Shown here: in pieces, positions 53,806-64,000 of the stretch
Layout of the letters: each line of letters begins with the position of its first letter
Numbering within the stretch: the first letter of the stretch is position 1
Source of the DNA: Naganishia liquefaciens
Lineage: Eukaryota > Basidiomycota > Tremellomycetes > Filobasidiales > Filobasidiaceae
Reading direction: 5' to 3'
DNA: 64,000 bases
NCBI GenBank assembly: GCA_013423385.1
Contig: BLZA01000019.1
Coordinates: forward strand, 186,001 to 250,000
The notes under the pieces: model-generated
What the model was told of the DNA's origin: nothing
The model's input: only the letters and a program-made list of their open reading frames with translations
Database searches by the model: none
Translations under genes and position numbers: made by a program

Positions 53806-56800
53806 ATGTTCTCGCGCCAGCGCACGTCGTCCATCTCGAGCGGCGTGGATCGTATCGCCCAGGGACGGCCGTCGCTCGCCGATCAACCGCCGTACAACGA
53901 CGCCGACGACGACAACCCCGAGCCATCCGAAAAGCGGAGGAAATCATTCATGGGCATTCATTTTCACAGGGACAAGGACAAGGCGGGGAAAGACGTCTCG
54001 GCTGGCCCGGCTCCCGTGTCGGCGCGGCAGGGCAGACAGAGTATGGATCAGCAGCGGACAGCGTCGTTTACGCGGGAGCCTGTGCGCAATTCAATGTCGG
54101 ATGTTGCGCGGCCGGCGAGGCTCCAAACACATGGACACGCAGACGCTTCACCCCACGCTGGCCATCGGATCGTTTCCCAGCCAAGCTTTCCCTCGTTTCG
54201 CATGCCCGGGGTTGATGATGGTGCTGCAAGACCCGACCATCCGGAGCAGCGGGAACGCGCCATGAGCTCGACATCAGCCTCCCAAGGTCCCATGCATGGC
54301 CGCGAAAACATGAACGGCGGGAGCTTTGCCGTGGCGCGTGGATCGCCCGCCTCGCACGACACAAGTCTGCCCGTCGCTCCGCAATCCGCACAACCTTTCC
54401 AGCAGACTCTGCCCGCACGGCATGCATCGCCGCCCCCGACGACGACGACCATGGATTCCCGATCACCACGGACGTCGTCCTCCTCGCGCAGCGGGAACCG
54501 CGCGCTGACGCACGTCTTGCAGTCGTACATCGATCTCAACACCGTTCAGGCCAACAAGCTGTACGCGTCCAGTCCGCCCGAGTTGGAGATGATTTTCGCG
54601 AGGCAGACAAACGGCTCGCCGCCAAAGTGAGTCTCCCGAGTCCCCCGTTTGTCTCTCTGCCGTTCGGCGTTGGGTGTCCGCGAGTTTGCTGATCACTCCC
54701 ACCCACCTGCGGGGAAATAGAAAAGGCCCGCCGGGGTCGATCACGAACGACTGGGACAAGATATGGTTGCAGCTCACGGGCACGTCGTTGTGTACGTTTT
54801 GCCCATTCCATTGGTTCGCCGCGAGTTTGCCTCCTAACCCCGTTCGTCATAGCCATCTGGTCCATGAAGGAGACGGCAGATGCCGCCAAACGAGGAGAAC
54901 GTATACCCCCGACATATCACAATATTACAGGTAGGGTCTGGCGCACCCGGGTACGCGCTCCTCCCGGCTGATCTCCCCGGGTTTCAGATTCGACGATTGA
55001 ACTGCTCAACCCGCTGCCCGCACCTCCACATAGGGGCAACAGCAAACCCTACCCATTCTGCTTCTCGCTCAACACGGCCGGCTCTAACCGAATCCTCCTT
55101 TCGTGTCCGTCGGAAGAGATTCGGACCCACTTTGTCAGCGCCCTCCGTCTGAGCGCATGGGAAAAATCGCGCCTCGAGGAAATCTACACGGGCCATCTGC
55201 TGCGGACGTTTATCACCGGCGGTCGTCGTGCGCCCGTCGTCCCGCCCGGTGCGGAACGCCCTACGTGGAATGAACCTGATGTCGGGCTCGTCGGGGGCAA
55301 GATGGAGGGCTGGGTGCGCGTGCGCGTGATGGGTACTATCGAATGGAAACGGCTCTGGATGGTGTTGAGTTCCCCTGCCATTAGAGAGGGTGCGGAAAAG
55401 CCCGTGACGGAAAAGAAGCGGAAGAGCCTGTTTTCATTTGGCGGCGGCAGCGGCGGCGGCGGTGGGCAGGAGAAACGCGGTGACGAAAAGGGTGGACAGG
55501 GCGGAGGCGGGGTGGCGAGTACGCGTCAGGCGGGTATACCAGAGAGCCAAGGCCCGTCCGCATTGTTCTACCGGGACGCGCCCGTGCGGGGAAAAGCGGC
55601 CAAGCATATGCCCCCGAATGAGCCGTTGCTCGAGATCACGCATGTCACGCAGGCGTAAGTCCCGCACCCAGGTGGTCCCCCCTTGCTTCCAAGTCTCATC
55701 GTGACCCCTTACGTGGTCCTTAGATATGCGGTCTATCCAGAGCAGACAGAGGTCATTCCCATGTCGAATCTCCTCAAAGTATCGGGCAGGATCTCGGGCG
55801 AGCTCGTTGTTGTCGAAGGCCGACCGCGTTTGAGCGGCTGGGCAATGATCATGTGTGAGCGGCAAGAACAAGAGACGGCCGTACCGGCGAATCAACCGAT
55901 CGTTTGCGACATGCTGAGATGGGCGATTGGTAAGTGGTGTGTTTGCCAGGGATGGTGCCCGACTGACGGGATGAGATAGGTTTCCACGATGCCTTTGGCT
56001 TGTATGGCCGGCCAAAACATTACAGCTGGGACAAGACGGACCCTGCTTCGCTGTTTTTCGGATACCAAGATCGCGGACCGAACGTATGTCTTATCGGATA
56101 CCGGTGTTTCCCCCCCGCGGCCCGCGAGCGCTGACATCGCCCTTCCCAGCGCCTGTTCCTCGAGACTGCACAGGCAGCGACGATTGATCCCAATCTCGAC
56201 AATATCGCCCAGGCGCGGCAGATTTACGCCGACATGGTTTCTCAACGCATGCATGACGATTTCCAGAGCTCTCGGACGACGACACCGTCGCAATACAGCC
56301 ATACGTCTCGAGACACGCAACGTCCGCCCGTGGCTTCCGGCTCGCATAGCTCGCTCAATCTCGCTCGTCAGGCTGCAGAACAGCCCGCACCGCTGGAAAA
56401 TCATCGGGAACAGGCGCAGGAGGAGGAGCAACTTTCCTCGGACGAGGAAGAGGGACAGTATGAGGATCACGCAAGCGGCCGCCAATATCGGCCCGCCCAG
56501 GATCCAGAGGTCCAGTCCGGTCAGATGATGCCGCCTCGAGCAGACACTCTGACACCCATCACCGAGCGATCCGACGTCGCCAGTCGCAAGACGAGCATTG
56601 GCACGATGAATACTCTGGATCGCGCGCGCGGAATGGGTGGCAGTCAGTCTTCCGCCAAGGGCACCGGACAGCAAGGATCAGGGTCGGGTTCCTCCCACCT
56701 GGGCAGGAACCCGTCGACGGGGACTCGTCTGGTGGAGCCAATGGTGGTGGAAGAGGTGCTGACATTGTCCCCTACTGGCTCGGCCCATCCGCAGCCGGCA

Positions 56801-59054
56801 GCCGAGGACGCCAATGTCCAGAACCGGGAGAGTGTCGGACAAGAGAATCTGCCTGGTCAGGCTGAGCCCAACGCCCGAGATTATGCTCGACCGGCATCGG
56901 ACGCCCTCGGCCTCGAGGTTAGCGCCCCCAAAGCCGAACGCGAGCTGACCGAGGTTGTCGCTCCGAAACCGCAAAAGCCATCGGACGCATTCAACGAAGA
57001 TACTGTTCTTCAAGATAATGCGTATCTGCTGGACCAAATCGCGCTGGCATCGAGTCCGGAAAAGCCTCAGAGATATCTCTCGCCCATCGGTGTGCAATCT
57101 GAAGGAAGTCCGGACAACCTGTCAAACGTGTCTCCCAGTCTGGATCGATCCACGCGAAGCCTTCTCGGCCGAAAACCATCCGGCGCTCGGGCCATGCCGC
57201 CCAAGAGACAGGTTTCCGGAGCGTCTCAGCCCTCTTTGCAGTCTGTCGAAGACGAGAAGCCGGTTGCACTTGCCGATCCGCTACCTATCCCACGAAACGA
57301 CACGCATCACGGTATCGCGCCTTCGCCATCCTTGAACGCCGACGCTATGGCTGCCCTCACTTTTCTGGATGAAGATTCCCCTCGTCCCAAGGCAGAACTT
57401 GCTTCATCTCAGACCGTCCGCCACTCATCCCCCGAGCAGAAAGATGACAACAAACCCGGCTATCGATCTTCCTTTGCGCCGAGTAAAGCAGCTCAAGATC
57501 GTCGCACCAGGGCGCAAGAGGCCGAAAAGCATCGGGACAATGTCCGAACCAAGCCTGGGGTCCGTCGCGCGCCGATGGGTAGGAAACAGACTGACTGGTC
57601 CGCCAGCTCGAGTGATGACGAGGACAGCGAGGGTGGTCAAGAAAGTGACAGTGAAAGTGACGAGGCAGACGCCAGGGGCACAGGCACGGCCCCGCCGAGT
57701 CGGCCGACGAGCGGCTTTGACTCACGATCACGCAACAATTCGCGCAACCCTTTGCCCCAAGCTGCAAGCCAGACAACCCTCGGCAGGGGAATCTTGCCAA
57801 CGCCCGCTGATCAGCCAGGTCGGATCCCGCGAAATCTGCCGCCGATTCCAGGGACCCGCGCCGCCAGCTCGGCCCATCCCGAGCATCGCTCGCGTCCTGG
57901 CACCATGGTGGAGAATGTCCGGTCGGCTTCTTGGGCGGAGCCTCCGCAATACGGTCAGCTGAGCGGCCGAAATTCGCCATTATCGGCCTCGGTTTACCAC
58001 TCGAATAACGAGGATGTTCGACACGCGCCCGCGGCCTACCGTCCACCTCCGCGCACGAGCAACATGTGGAATTCCGACCTGGATGCACCCCACTTGGGAC
58101 TCGATCCGAACGATCATTCCCAAAAGTTTATTCAGCTGGAGCCCGAGAATGCCCAGATGACGAAAGCGTTCACCCCGCATGGACTTTTGCAGGCTGGACT
58201 GCAGGATCGGGAAGACCGATCGGCCAAGCGGCAGGAAGAAAATGCTAAAGAAACGGGCTCGTCGCTCGTCAATGTCCCCAACAAGCCGCCACCGCCGCAG
58301 GCCGGGTTGCTCGGGGCCATTACGGCGCACGAGCGTGATCGCAAGGCGCCCGGGGGGATTGGTGCCGCGCTGACGGAACGCGAGCGGGATCGACGTCTGG
58401 CGGTGCGTACCTCGGTCGAGGATGCAGATGTGATTTTTTGACTAACATTTCTGGTCTCCAGGAGGAACGCCAGCGACAGATTGATGATCTGCAAATGCTG
58501 CAGCGGCAGACCATGTTTGGACAGAGCGCGTCGCCGGGCGCCGACTTCTCGCGGCCCATGTCTGCGTATGGAGGGTCCACCGCCGGGATGCCGTTTCCCA
58601 TGCAGATGAGCGTGAGTCTCTTCTTTTTTTTTCGTGGTATGTGCATGGCCTGATCGGCTGATGACAACGATGACCCGCTTAGAATCCCAGCATGATGTGG
58701 GGAATGGCCAATCCCTATACGGCGCAAGCAATGATGGCCGCCAACATGGCATATCAGAATTCCCTCTACATGGCCATGTCGGCGGCAGGATCTCAATACG
58801 GAGGCGGAACGCCGGGCGGAGGCGACGCTGCCGCTGTGGCACGCGCCACATCGCCGATGATGCCCCCACCGATGATGCCTCCGCCAATGATGTCACCTGC
58901 ATCGGCATACATGATGCCCGGTATGAACATGGGGTACCCGGGATACCCATGGGGGATGCCCCCGCCTCCGCCGTCGATGATGATGCCGGCGCCGGGCGGC
59001 CAGCACGGCCCCCCGCCGAACGCGATGGGCGAGTCACAAGGCAAGGGAGAATGA
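53806..59054 (+). CDS. CAF120: CAF120/SKG3-like PH-domain protein (CCR4-NOT associated)
   Basis: Fungal CAF120 is a PH-domain subunit linked to the CCR4-NOT mRNA deadenylation complex; SKG3 is its yeast paralogue at the bud neck. First exon 53806-54626 is a disordered Ser/Pro/Arg-rich region ending SYIDLNTVQANKLYASSPPE, LEMIFARQTNGSPP. The PH region follows over short exons: SITNDWDKIWLQLTGTSLSI, WSMKETADAAKRGERIPPTY, STIELLNPLPAPP, YPFCFSLNTAGSNRILL. A second PH-like unit starts GGKMEGWVRVRVMGTIEWKR, with a Gly/Lys-rich insert (GGGSGGGGGQEKRG), then YAVYPEQTEVIPMSNLLKVS. A 2.2-kb exon to 58440 is disordered. The last exons are Met/Pro-rich (MMPPPMMPPPMMSPASAYMM). The stop is at 59052-59054. 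Assignment from domain order; the CCR4-NOT link is by family. Confidence 0.82.
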
Positions 59055-59464
59055 AAGAGGGTAGGAGGACGGGAAACACGAGGACGAAAATGATGACCCA
59101 TGATACGAGACGAGACGAGACGAGACGACACGAGACGGCACGAGATGAGCCTGACATGACTGGTTGTACGATACGAGAAGTATATACGGCGCGTCCAGCT
59201 ATAAACGCCTTTGCCCTGTGCTGACGAGGATAAAACGAGCACCCGTCCCCGTGCGCGGAGGCTTTCGGATGCAAACCGGCGCGCGCGCGCTGTGTCTGGC
59301 TGCTGCTAGCGCGGCTGACCGACGCGGCTCTTTTGTTTTCTCCTGAATGCGCGCGCCGAGGCGAGGTGGCGGTGCGCGGGAGAGGAGCGAGCGGAGCGTG
59401 TACAAGTAAGGATACGGGCAGAGGAGTGCATCCCTGCCATTCCACGCAGACATCGCTCGTCGTC
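59055..59464. promoter_or_regulatory. Intergenic region with upstream sequences of the heparinase-like gene
   Basis: 410 bp between the CAF120-like stop and the first candidate start of the next gene. It holds a 5-bp minisatellite (59104-59148). No other site was identified. Confidence 0.35.
59104..59148. repeat. CGAGA minisatellite
   Basis: About nine copies of a 5-bp unit (ACGAG), the later ones degenerate, just downstream of the CAF120-like stop and probably in its 3' untranslated region. Confidence 0.8.
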
Positions 59465-62316
59465 ATGTCGTACCACTACCAGAAGAACGAGCCAGGAGGC
59501 TACGAGGACGCGTATGATATGGTGAGTCGTCGTCGTCTTGATCGCATTCTGGTGCCTTTCCTGCGTGCGGGAGAAAGGGCATGTCGTCGAGTATGCATGG
59601 CCTTTGGCAGTCTTGACTCGGGCAGGAAGTGTAGACTGGCGACACGCTGTCTGTGATCAAAACGGCAAGCCGGCTGCTGCTGGCCGCACAAACCATCGAT
59701 CGACTTTGCGCATACCGTGGACTAACATTCGCCATGTCTTATCCACCTCAGAGGAATACCAACGGGTATCGCGACGATGCGCCGTACGGAGACAATGGAG
59801 GATATGGAAACGGCGGTAATTCGGGCTACGGCGCTGGCGCTGCTTCCAACCAATGTAGGTCCCGGTCCTTCGACCCACCTCGACCTTTTTGCTGACACCG
59901 CCCATTTCAGACCCCATGAGCTCCCAGGGTGCAGCGGCCGGAACGTACACGCCGCCCAAAAAGCGACGCAACAAGTGGCTCTGGATCGGTCTGCCCATCC
60001 TCCTGATCGCCATCATCCTCGGCGCCGTTCTCGGTGGTGTCCTCGGATCGCGCAGCAGCAACGACAATAATGACTCGTCCAACTCGTCCGGTTCTGCCAA
60101 CTCTGGCTCGGGCACCACGAGCGCCAACAGGAACGCCGCAACGTCCATCTCGGGCGGTGTCGGAAGCACCGCAACGGGCGCCAACGGTCAGGTCTACTTG
60201 GCCGTGTCCACCGACTCGTACATGTTGCCCGTCTACGCGACGGGGACCGCCACTTCGGGATACATTGCGCCGACGGCGAAAGCGACGGCCTCGGCCTCGG
60301 CTGCGTGGCCTGCGGACCCTTCGCCTCCCTCGAGCAGCAGCCCGCGTGACCACCCTCGTTTGATCGCACCGCAGTACAAGTGGGATGCGCTCACTTCAGG
60401 TTTGATCGCCAAGGACCCTTACTTTCAATACTGGAACGCCACGATCATCGGTAATGCGACGGATACCCTCAACGACCCACTCGTCGACTATATCGAGGAC
60501 GGCGGTCTCACGGGCAGTGGTGTTCTGGACCCGGCCCGAGAGATTAAGCTGAAGGTCAAGAACTGGGCGTATGCGTACCGGATCACCAACGACACCAAGT
60601 TTGCCAACCGAGTCAAGGCCGAACTCTGGAGCGCCGCGGGCAACGATACCGAACACCCCTTTGGTGCCGATGGCACGCGATGGAACCCGCAGCATTTCCT
60701 CGATCTCGCAGAGTTTTCGTCGGCTTTCGCTATCGGATACGACTGGCTTCACGACTTTTGGACAGAGGACGAGCGGACCGCACTGATGTGGTCGATCATC
60801 AACCTCGGTCTTTCGTTTGGCTACGACGCGCTTGTCAACAAGAACTCGACGTACTGGTGGACGGGCGGATCGAGCGAGATCAACGGAAACTGGAACTGTG
60901 TCTGTAACGGTGGCCTCATCATGGCTTCCCTCGCCATCCTTGGCGATGACCCGACCGGCCACGCACAGGCCATCATTGACGCCGGAACCGAGAACGCCAA
61001 GGCCAACTGTATGCAAGCCGTGCACCCGGACGGCACATGGGCCGAGACGGCCAACTACTGGTACTTTGGAACGACCGGTGCCGCCGAGATGATCTCGGCG
61101 CTCACGACCGCGACCGGTTCCGACAGCGGGCTGATCGACTCGAACCCGGCGTGGAACTTGACCTCGGTTTACCACATGCACGTCCAGGGCATGACCTCCC
61201 TTTTCAACTACGGTGACCACGGACCCAACAAGTACTCGGCCACCGCCAACTCGCTCTTGCTCTGGTCCAGCATCTTCAACGAGCCCCGATACGCTCTGTA
61301 CCAGCGAGATCACTACGATGCCTCCGAGCCATGGAGCATGTTCTGGTACGAGCCCTCGTACGATGGAACCTGGTGGGACGGCATGCCGCTCGACGGATAC
61401 TTTAGCAACTACAACGACGAATGGGCGGCCATGCGATCCACGTGGTCTGAGAACGATGGCGTCTACGTTGCCATGAAGTCTGGCCTTTTGACGGGTCATC
61501 AGACACACGGGGACCTCGACATTGGAGACTTTGTCCTCGATGCCCTCGGCCAACGATGGGCCGGCGAGTTGGGCAGCGGCCAGTATCTCGCGGATGACTA
61601 CTTTGCGAGCGAAGCCAACGACGCCATCCGATGGCATTACTACCGAAAGGCTACCGAGGGCCAAAACACCATCCTTCACAACAAGTCGAACCAAAACTCG
61701 GATGCCAATGTGACTGCCAACTTTGGCACGACCGGTGACGCGCAGGGTGCCGCTCCTTCCTACACCCCTCCTGCAGGCTCGTCGGCATTCTTTACCACCG
61801 ATATGACTGCCGCATACAACGGAACGTGAGTAATTACGAGAGACTTTGCTGATGGACCATGGCTGACTCTCTCATAGTGCGCTCAAGCGAGGCATCCGAA
61901 TGATCAACTCTCGACGACAAGTCTTGATCCAAGATGACATGGACAACGTCGACGGTGAAATCATGTGGAACATGCACACGAACGCAACTGTCGATGCCAA
62001 CGGCGATACGGCCACGTTGACCCTCGGCGGCGAGACTCTGACGGCCAAGATCGTCCAAGGTCCCTCGGGCGCCTCGTTCGGAACCCGACAGCCCGTCCGA
62101 TTCGACTCGGACCCGCCCTTGCCGTCTGGTGAAATCAACCAGGACCAGCCCAACCCGGGTGTGACGGTATTGACCATCACCCTTGAGAATCCCGGAACGA
62201 CGTCGCTCCAAGTCCTCTTTAGCCCGCAATACCCTTCGTCGGCCAACGTCGACCTGGTCTCGAGCGTGCCGAACGTTGCGATCGACGAGTGGACAGCGAC
62301 GTCGCACAACGCATAG
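59465..62316 (+). CDS. Membrane-anchored heparinase II/III-like polysaccharide lyase
   Basis: A type II membrane protein with an extracellular enzyme domain. First exon 59465-59521 (MSYHYQKNEPGGYEDAYDM), second from 59752 (RNTNGYRDDAPYGDNGGYGN), third from about 59912. After basic PPKKRRNK comes one membrane helix (WLWIGLPILLIAIILGAVLG), then a Ser/Asn/Thr-rich stalk. An alpha-helical barrel follows (DPYFQYWNATIIGNATDTLN, NWAYAYRITNDTKFANRVKA, LAEFSSAFAIGYDWLHDFW, NWNCVCNGGLIMASLAILG), then the heparinase II/III sheet domain (SENDGVYVAMKSGLLTGHQT, HGDLDIGDFVLDALGQRWAG). The last exon, about 61879-62316, ends EWTATSHNA. Candidate catalytic residues are the His and Tyr of the HGDLDIGDF and NYGDHGPNKY regions. 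A second ATG at 59734 gives the alternative start MSYPPQRNTNG. Substrate unknown. G/C third codon positions dominate. Confidence 0.88.
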
Positions 62317-62572
62317 ATCTTGGTAGAGAAGATGGAGGCGGTGAGGAACTGTACCTATATGACGACCTTTGTTATGACGGACGGTGCCGAGATGTAGACA
62401 TGATAGATTCACAGGGACCTCGTGTAATACCTATATGAAACGCTCTTTTGCTCCAGGGCCTGGCTGATGGACAATCTATACTGCGCCGAAACCCAAAGTC
62501 TTCATTAATTAGGTACATTTTACAGCCCTCTGGTCCGGCTCGAGCCCAGGAACCGATACACCATCATTTCGG
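62317..62572. other. Convergent intergenic gap
   Basis: 256 bp between the stops of the heparinase-like gene and the dipeptidase gene. Nothing recognised; both 3' ends must lie here. Confidence 0.4.
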
Positions 62573-64000
62573 TCAAAGGCCCTCGTGGTGCGATCCGTTG
62601 CGCCGGATATCGGTCCGCTTCTCATAGATGGCCATACTCGGTCCGGCGCCCTCCTTCTTCATCTTGGCGGCCGTCCTTTCCGCGCCCTCCAAGACGCGTA
62701 GCACATTCTCGCCTGCAAGTCCCGCTAGGTCACGCTGCGACCAGCCGCCTCGCCGGATGAGTTCGGCAAACTGTTGGATGGGTAATTCCGGGTGAGTCTC
62801 CTCTCTTTCGCTGGATCAAAGTCCAGGAGCGTTACGTACGAGCGCGGGGTATTTGGAGACATCTTCCAGTCCCCTGGGCACGGTTTCGATACCGTCAAAG
62901 TCGGATCCGATGCCGACGCTATCAAACGCGCAAGGGAGCTTGGTCAGCCGCTCCTTGCCTTCGAAAAAACGTCGCATCGCTCATCACGCACTGCTTCTTG
63001 CCCATGATTCCGGCCATCCATTCGACGTGATCCGCCGCCGTCGTCACGTCCGCCTCTTCTTGCTTATCCTTGGGCAGCATAAACGCCGGATAGATATTGA
63101 CCATGACCACGCCATCGACTTGATCCTTGCCGGATCCGATTCGCTTGAGAATGTAGTCGGGCACGTTCCGACTTATGTTGTTGTAGTGTCGTGAAGCCGA
63201 GTGGGACCAGATGACGGGCGCGCGGGTCAGTTCTCTGTTGAGGAAAGCCATCAGTAATAAAGGAGAATTTGCCGGATAAGAGATACGCACAGAGCCTGAA
63301 TTGCGGTTTCATCCGAGACGTGACTGATGTCGACGAGCACTATTCCGATTGCGATTGAGCGGGCAAACCGTTGCTTAGGCAGAATCATACGTACTGCCGA
63401 GCCTGTTCATCTCGTAGATCAGGTCTCGCCCAAGGGGTCTGCGTCGGTAAGGCAAGCGTCAGGAAAGATGACCTCGCGACCAGGCGGCTTTGGAAAGACG
63501 TACGACAATCCGTGGTGCGATGGAGGAGTCGGCTTGAAAATACCGGCACTGATTACCATGGTCATGCGGATCGATCAGGTACACGTGAGCCGCACCTGAA
63601 GTCAAAGAATCACTCACGAGTCGGCAAAGGCATTGTTGCAAGAGTGAGTCAATGTCATGTATCGGACTCCCAGGTCAAAGTACTGGCGGAGTGCTGCGAG
63701 AGGAAGCACCAAGGGTTCAGCGGAGGAATCTTGCTCGGCGACTGGCATGCGAATTGACCTACCCCCGAGAGAGTTTCCCAGCTGGTGTGCGCTGACGAGC
63801 GCGGCCAAGACCACGAATCAGCCTTGGATCGACGACCATGTTAATCAGTGGCAACCCACCCTTCCACGCCCAACAGACTCGCGACTTTCCCGGCCCTAAC
63901 GGCATCCCTCACGCCCTGCGCCGTCGTCACAAACTCGAATACATCGTCGTATCGCGCGATCATTAGCTTGGCGATATCGATCTGTTCGAGTGTATCGCGG
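62573..64000 (-). CDS. Membrane dipeptidase (peptidase family M19), C-terminal part
   Basis: M19 dipeptidases are zinc enzymes that cleave dipeptides. The gene continues beyond the right edge, so its N-terminus is missing. In reading order on the minus strand: [118 protein letters not shown] (zinc-ligand SHS), [52 protein letters not shown] and [20 protein letters not shown]. The end is [17 protein letters not shown], then NGSHHEGL and a stop at 62573-62575. Six or more short introns. The motif string is diagnostic for M19. Confidence 0.93.

Noticed and set aside
60396-61694. 432-residue minus-strand frame inside the heparinase-like gene
   Set aside because: Antisense shadow of a strongly G/C-biased coding exon, with no family motif.

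Overview
The window comes from a filamentous or yeast-like fungus, most probably a basidiomycete. Genes are dense, lie on both strands and are broken by many short introns (mostly about 50-80 nt, GT-AG with some GC-AG). The recognisable proteins are all fungal housekeeping or fungal accessory types. There are no operons. Coordinates below span first to last coding base with introns included, and exon joins were read by eye from splice signals and reading phase.

Left part (1-14.5 kb): the 3' end of the condensin gene SMC4, one doubtful small gene, a large soluble hybrid histidine kinase with GAF sensor domains, a PITH-domain protein, the XAP5 (FAM50) nuclear protein and the Ran GTPase GSP1. 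Middle part (15-43.5 kb): RRP5, a non-autonomous hAT-like DNA transposon with 8-bp target duplications, a small subunit of serine palmitoyltransferase, several unrecognised genes (a PPxY-containing disordered protein, a GPI-anchored secreted protein, a four-helix membrane protein, a helical charged protein), tRNA-dihydrouridine synthase DUS2, a cytochrome P450, NAF1, RRP36 and mitochondrial ribosomal protein L22. RRP5, NAF1, RRP36, MRPL22 and DUS2 all concern ribosomes or RNA and lie within about 26 kb. Right part (43.5-64 kb): ADE2 of purine synthesis, sorting nexin SNX41/ATG20, a MoaB/CinA-like molybdopterin-binding-domain protein, a NIF3-family protein, a CAF120-like PH-domain protein of the CCR4-NOT complex, a membrane-anchored heparinase II/III-like enzyme and the C-terminal part of an M19 dipeptidase running off the window.

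Base composition changes visibly near 44 kb. The right part is richer in G+C, its introns carry long C runs before the 3' splice site, and several introns hold alternating CG tracts within about 10 nt of the acceptor. No rRNA, tRNA, CRISPR array, retroelement or recognisable biosynthetic cluster was seen. The observations most worth following are the hAT-like element, the CG tracts beside splice acceptors, the twin-GAF histidine kinase, and a roughly 110-bp tandem duplication between two convergent genes.
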